Notes under the pieces: model-generated
The model's input: only the letters and a program-made list of their open reading frames with translations
Told to the model about the DNA's origin: nothing
Database searches by the model: none
In this document: positions 58,926-64,000 of the stretch, piece after piece
How positions within the stretch are numbered: position 1 is the first letter of the stretch
Layout of the letters: each line of letters begins with the position of its first letter
Program-made: the position numbers and the translations under genes
Origin: Leptodontidium sp. MPI-SDFR-AT-0119
Lineage: Eukaryota > Ascomycota > Leotiomycetes > Helotiales > Leptodontidiaceae
NCBI GenBank assembly: GCA_020726505.1
Contig: JAHLEZ010000001.1
Location: 2,914,001-2,978,000, forward strand
Length of the DNA stretch: 64,000 nucleotides
Direction: 5' to 3'

Positions 58926-61900
58926 ACATTGAGATTTGGTCGTCGTTCAATGAATCGGGAACCTGCGACAACCCGGCAGTGTTAGCAGACGGATTCTTGT
59001 GGAATACAAGATTCCGATGAATGATGATGATCTGCGAGAATAAGGTCGAACCATAGAAAGACTTACCAGTTGTTGGCGTTCGTTCTGCGTTCCTCGAGCC
59101 TTGGATGGTTGTAAAGGAAGGATGGAGGTCTGGCTGGCTGCGAAGCGGAGAAGTAGACGGCCCACGCTTCACACGAGGTTATGCTATGCACACACACTAC
59201 CACTATACACCTCATAACTCTCCCAACTACACATCTTCCAAGAATGTGATTTCAATTGTCTCAATTCTTATCTAAATATAAATCACTTCCCCGGAAATAT
59301 CTAATTTGCTGCAAATCTAGACCTCAGTGCCTGTGTATCATTCTGTTTCTCAAATCGCATCCCACCATACTTCCTGAGGGGCTGTATCAAGCAGATGAGA
59401 GAGAGAGAGAGAGTAACGGAGTACAGAAGGCAGAAAAGTCCAATTCCTAACTCTCTATCACTTTGTGCATTTTTGTGAGATTATGGATTGAGACATTTGT
59501 TATGGAAAAGCCTCGTTGGTCAAGTCTTCCCGCTGATCCCGTCTTCGGAGGAGCTCTCGCTTTGTTGGAAACAACCAGGAGATATCAGACATTAGACCAG
59601 CTACGTTGCATGTGTTTTATGAGAGGATCGGAAGCCATCAGGTTCCCCGAGCGCATGCGACTTCATCTGGCTACTCTACTCTACTCTATTCTAGCTAGGC
59701 AAAGTACTTACTTGCCTGCTTACCTGCCCAACCTACCTGCTTGAATGCTCACCTACGTATCTACCCGAACAACCTGTGCCTCCAATCTGAAAGGATGCTG
59801 GACGAGACAACTCAGGAAGCAGTGGCCAAGTGCTTGATTGAAGGCGATCCGCAAACCAATGATGGCATCCGCCAACGTCTGAGGCAGGGATGCAGTGAGG
59901 AGATGCCATCGGTGTAACGAGAAAGGCGCAAAAGCTGTCGTTTGAGTGTCTGGAAATGATCCGAAGCTTTTGAGAGCAGCCAGTCAAGTCAATTGCTGGC
60001 CGTGGTCCAGGGCAGACCCGCTGGTCACGGCCATGACCATTAAGGTATTGGAAGATACGACCCTATCAGGCGCCGAGAGGTGCTGAGGTGTGTGTCGGTG
60101 AGTTGCATCTGCAATTCTTATTGAGAAATGCGCCTCTAGGATTGTTGGTGAGTATGCGCTGGCTAGGCCGGAGGTTTCAAGTAATCTTTATGCCTGCTTG
60201 CTTGGGCTTGCTTGGGTCTGGTTGTACTGTAGGCTGTAGGTAATTTGCAACAATTGGCGATACGTGCCGAGCCAGGCAAATCATTCCAGCCATCATGAGG
60301 GGTCGAGAAGTCAAGGTAGGTCGATTTTCTAGCAGTTTCGGTGCTCATGACTGGTGGATCTGCGATGCAGCTATTAGTCGGCATGAGGGCTTGTTCGAAG
60401 TGTGACGGCCAAGCATGCAGAGGCGAGCAAAGGGAGCAGAAGTCAAGTCACTCATCCATGAATGGAGGCTTGCGATCGCAGGAATTAGGGCATAAAGAAA
60501 TGCTTGCATTCTATATGAAGGGCATCGTCTGGTACCGTAAGATACACTCTAGCCCCTGTATACCTTGTGACATGTTCCGCGATCGATTGTTGTGGTTCCT
60601 CTGCAGGGTTTGTGGTTTGGGTTTTAGATGGTGGGAGTCGTAGTGGTTGGTGGTGGTCACTTCTGGATCCTGTTCAGTGTTCACCCGGCCAAACTCTTGA
60701 CTTGATGACGACGACCCAATGAGCTATTGCAGCATCCGCGACTTCGGACAAGGTCGCTGGCCGGTAGACCTGGGACCTTGACTACTTTAATCTTCACGCA
60801 GGTCCAGAATAATCATCATAATAATAAACAAAGAAGGCTGGGCACACCCGTTTTTCTCACTGGCAGCTGATGCTGATGTACTGATAGGACATGTGGTCTG
60901 CGCCATAAGCGCAACAGTTCGGTTGGGGATCGCTCAATTTCTGGCAAATCAGCACTGGATGAAATGCCATCCAGGTACAAAGACGCAACTGGATTGCGAC
61001 CACCAATGGCTGCACTGCTCGACAACCTATCTTCGGGAAGCTGCAAAGCGAGTTTAGGGTGTGGGATGGGATGAGATAGGAAAAGAAGGGGGGAAACGAT
61101 AGACTGATGGATGATGGATGCTCAAGCCCCCATTCCATCGTGGCACGCACTGCTGCTGGTTCGGCGTTGGCTGGTAGCTGCTATCCTGACAAGCCGTGTT
61201 CCGAGCGGCTAAGTCTTCTAGTCAATTGAACACGAAGTCATGAAATACTGCTCCAAGGAATATAAACAAAGCAAAACAATGAATATTGATACATCTGTAG
61301 ATGAATCTGGATGCTTGCGGATGGGAAGGTGGTGAAAGTGAATGGGGAATGTTGGTCAGGTGACCACCCGTCAGTGTCGCGTGGAGAAGCCCTGTCAGTC
61401 AGTGAATTCAATAACAATGCGCTTACTGGCTCGCAACACATGGGACATGTTTCAAACTGTGCGGTAAATGGCCACTGTATCTTCTTAATAAGTTCCCAAG
61501 TTACTTTAAATACTATGAATCAGGTTTGGGGATATTATCGCAGAATATCAAAAATGATGTCTGTTTGTTTTCATCAAAGGTGACGCGAAGCGAGCCGAGC
61601 TTGGACCTCAAGCCTGACATAAGCAGGCGCGATCCACCCTCACACCCCTGCCGGTTTGTTATTGTTACCACGGCAGCCGCGAATGGAAATGGCCGATGGG
61701 CCTTGGGAGATATCCTGCGCTCTCCACTCTGCCTTCAGCTTCATCAACACACCACAACAATACTTTCTCCTCCTCCTCCCTCGACCTCCTCTCCAATTCT
61801 TCCTCACCACCACCTCCTCCATCCTCTTCCATCACCACCTCTCATGGGAGACTTGTGATACATCTGCATCGTACTCTCACAAGTACCGCGCAGCTCTGCC

Positions 61901-62069
61901 AACACGAGCTCTATATTCGACCTACTCCCGGCATCCTCGAACCCCTATGATTTTTGGGACGCGATTCTTCTTGCACCAGACCCATCGAGCATCTTTGCAA
62001 CAACATCCCCGTACAATCGCACTAGCTTTTTGGCATTGGCTATCCTAATCCTCGAGCATAGCTACCGCC
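58926..62069. promoter_or_regulatory. Large shared upstream region of the zinc-cluster and cyclin B genes
   Basis: This 3.1-kb region between divergent genes has no supported ORF. A GAGA tract lies at 59399-59415. A strongly pyrimidine-rich run (TCCTCC repeats) at 61770-61850 probably lies in the cyclin leader or promoter. Noncoding upstream exons of either gene may lie here (for example a GTAAGT site near 59065 on the minus strand). Confidence 0.5.
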
Positions 62070-64000
62070 ATGAACGCGCAAGTAAGTTTGGTCGCTCTTG
62101 TTTATTGTTCGCTCACCTCTTGGCACTAAGTCACCACGAGAACTCGCGCCTGATCTCCACCACATTCTTCACCATCCCCTCGACAACTTCACTTCGACTT
62201 GTGATCTCTATTCTCCCAACACGCAAACTAACATATATTCTTCCTACAGCCGCAGCGTCCTGGCCAGAAGGGTCGAGCTCAAGCCGATGAGAACACAGCT
62301 CCGACTCAATCAAAACAAACCCTTCATCAACGCCACAAGTCGACCGGTACACTCATCAACATGGCTCCTGCCGGTGGAAATAAGGGCGAGTCCAAGAGAA
62401 AGGCTTTCGACGACGTCAGCAATACGGTCAGAACTCTGACTGCTCATGATGATTCTGTCATCCCAATCAAACAGAACCTGGAGATGGTCAAGCCCGCTAT
62501 TCCTTACGACACCAAACCAACCCTCCTCCGACCCGCGCAGAGACCTTTGAATCTCGCTGCCTCCAAGGTTCCTCTCAACAACACCTCCACTTCCAACTCC
62601 ATCTCTACCTCTCTCACGTCCAAGGTTCCTCTCGCAGATGCCAAACAGCTTCCCGCACCCCCTAAGAGAACCCTGTCGAAGAAGGCCACCACAATCTACA
62701 AGGATGAAGACTCGGAGAATGTCGCTCCTCAGGTCAATGTCAACCAGGCTGCCAGACCAGAGGTCGCTGCTGTTGCGCCGGTCCACCAATCTTTGGAGAC
62801 TCGGAAGAGCTATGCTCAATTGTCACAAGGTCCTCCCGCTCCTCGCCCCAACGAGCCAAGCTACCCAGTAGCCTCTGACAACGCCGATGCAAGTGATCCG
62901 ATCTATCAGGATGCCGCAGAAAACCCAGCAGAAGAGCAGTACGCAGCTTATGCCGAGGTCCAGACTTCAAGAGCTATGGTCGAGCAGTACCCAGGTAGCT
63001 ACAGAGATCAACGCAAGCTTCCTCCTCTTCCAGAACCAGAGGAGTATTGGGAGGATGACGAGGAAGAGGTCTATGATGAGCAAGGCTACACAACTGCGCA
63101 CTCATACCGAAGCCGTGGAGATACAACTGGAGGTGTCACTACTGTTCTTGCCCCCAAGGTTACTCTCAATGTTCGTAGAGAGCTTGCGGCTGCCAAGCAT
63201 GTCGTTGAGAGTTCCCGTACCATGGAGGAGGTCGAGGACGAGGCTTGGGATACCAGCATGGTAGCCGAGTATGGTGATGAGATCTTCGCATACATGCGTG
63301 AGCTTGAGGTAGGTCGCACAACAAACATTTCCCCTCCTTTGCCCCTGGCCAACGCGTTCCTGCTGGCGAAGGCCTCGAATGCGGCCACCCGTGGCCGCCA
63401 ATGCAGCCTTTGTTTACCTCAACCCCCAGCAATGTTTACATCTTCTAGATCAACTGCTGACCAGTCTTTCCGTTTAGAATAAGATGCTCCCTAATGCAAA
63501 CTACATGGATACTCAAACCGAGATCCAGTGGTCTATGCGCTCGGTCCTCATGGACTGGTTGATTCAGGTTCATCATCGCTTCTCCCTCCTCCCAGAGACT
63601 TTGTTCCTCTGTGTCAACTACATCGATCGATTCCTCTCCTGCAAGATTGTCTCCTTGGGCAAGCTTCAGTTGGTTGGTGCCACCGCGATCTTTGTTGCTG
63701 CAAAGTACGAGGAGATCAACTGCCCTTCGGTCAATGAGATCGTTTACATGGTAGATGGAGGTTACACTGTCGATGAGATCCTGAAGGCCGAACGCTTCAT
63801 GCTCAGCATGTTGCAATTTGAGCTTGGATGGCCCGGCCCAATGAGCTTCCTTCGACGTATCAGCAAGGCAGATGACTATGATCTAGAGACTCGAACCTTG
63901 GCGAAGTACTTCCTGGAGGTAACTATCATGGATGAGCGTTTCGTTGGTAGCCCACCCAGCTATGTTGCTGCCGGTGCCCACTGCTTTGCCCGTACCATGT
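62070..64000 (+). CDS. G2/mitotic B-type cyclin (partial, cut by the window end)
   Basis: Exon 1 is 62070-62081 and encodes only MNAQ before a GTAAGT donor. Exon 2 is 62250-63308, and exon 3 starts at 63478 and runs past the window end. The protein binds and activates the Cdc2/Cdk1 kinase for entry into mitosis. A destruction-box-like RKAFDDVSN occurs at about residues 54-62. The N-terminal half is disordered and acidic (EEYWEDDEEEVYDE). The cyclin box begins at YGDEIFAYMRELE and continues NANYMDTQTEIQWSMRSVLM, then DWLIQVHHRFSLLPETLFL and LQLVGATAIFVAAKYEEI. The C-terminal cyclin fold has started (KYFLEVTIMDERFVG). The start at 62070 is chosen over an in-frame ATG at 62361 because PQRPGQKGRAQADENTAP is well conserved-looking and splices in phase. 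Introns of 168 and 169 nt are long for this window. Confidence 0.95.

Overview
The window is nuclear DNA of a filamentous ascomycete (Pezizomycotina; the gene families suggest Leotiomycetes, but this is inference). The grounds are short spliceosomal introns (about 47-90 nt, GT...AG), pyrimidine-rich leaders, long intergenic spaces, and lineage families such as the fungal rhodopsin-like membrane proteins, HET proteins, 2EXR/F-box-like proteins and Fot1/pogo and hAT transposons. Nothing bacterial, viral or CRISPR-like was seen.

Layout. 1.0-2.6 kb (-): six-exon rhodopsin-like membrane protein. 5.6-7.2 kb (+): secreted FAD-linked oxidase. 7.6-8.9 kb (+): decayed aminoglycoside-phosphotransferase-like gene. 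13.0-15.5 kb: divergent pair of GPI12 (GPI-anchor de-N-acetylase, -) and a small four-helix membrane protein (+). 16.1-18.3 kb (+): HET-domain gene cut by two adjacent stop codons. 18.3-25.0 kb: gene-poor DNA with three MITE-like elements and a few weak ORFs. 25.1-26.5 kb (+): six-exon multi-pass membrane protein. 27.3 kb: a 39-base poly-C tract. 28.4-34.5 kb: a 2EXR-type gene broken by a pogo/Fot1 element, which is itself broken by a hAT element. 35.7-38.7 kb (+): secreted subtilisin-like protease. 39.4-41.3 kb (-): an uninterrupted relative of the broken 2EXR gene. 41.8-44.8 kb: two hypothetical genes. 46.4-48.4 kb (+): decayed F-box gene. 50.6-52.9 kb (+): seven-exon sugar (alpha-glucoside-type) transporter. 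56.3-58.9 kb (-): nuclear protein with a C-terminal Zn2Cys6 cluster. 62.1 kb to the right edge (+): B-type cyclin, cut by the window end.

The genes do not form one pathway. Housekeeping genes (GPI12, cyclin B, the zinc-cluster regulator) are intact and have splice phases that add up exactly. They are interspersed with accessory genes, at least five of which are broken by nonsense codons or frameshifts. Most of these stops could have come from CAG, CAA or CGA by one C-to-T change, the direction expected from repeat-induced point mutation or deamination, although sequencing error is not excluded.

The best-supported unusual structures are the three-level nested insertion at 28.4-34.5 kb, for which both target-site duplications and both terminal inverted repeats are visible, and the MITE-like family at 19.8, 21.3 and 24.2 kb. 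I did not find a convincing new molecular system.
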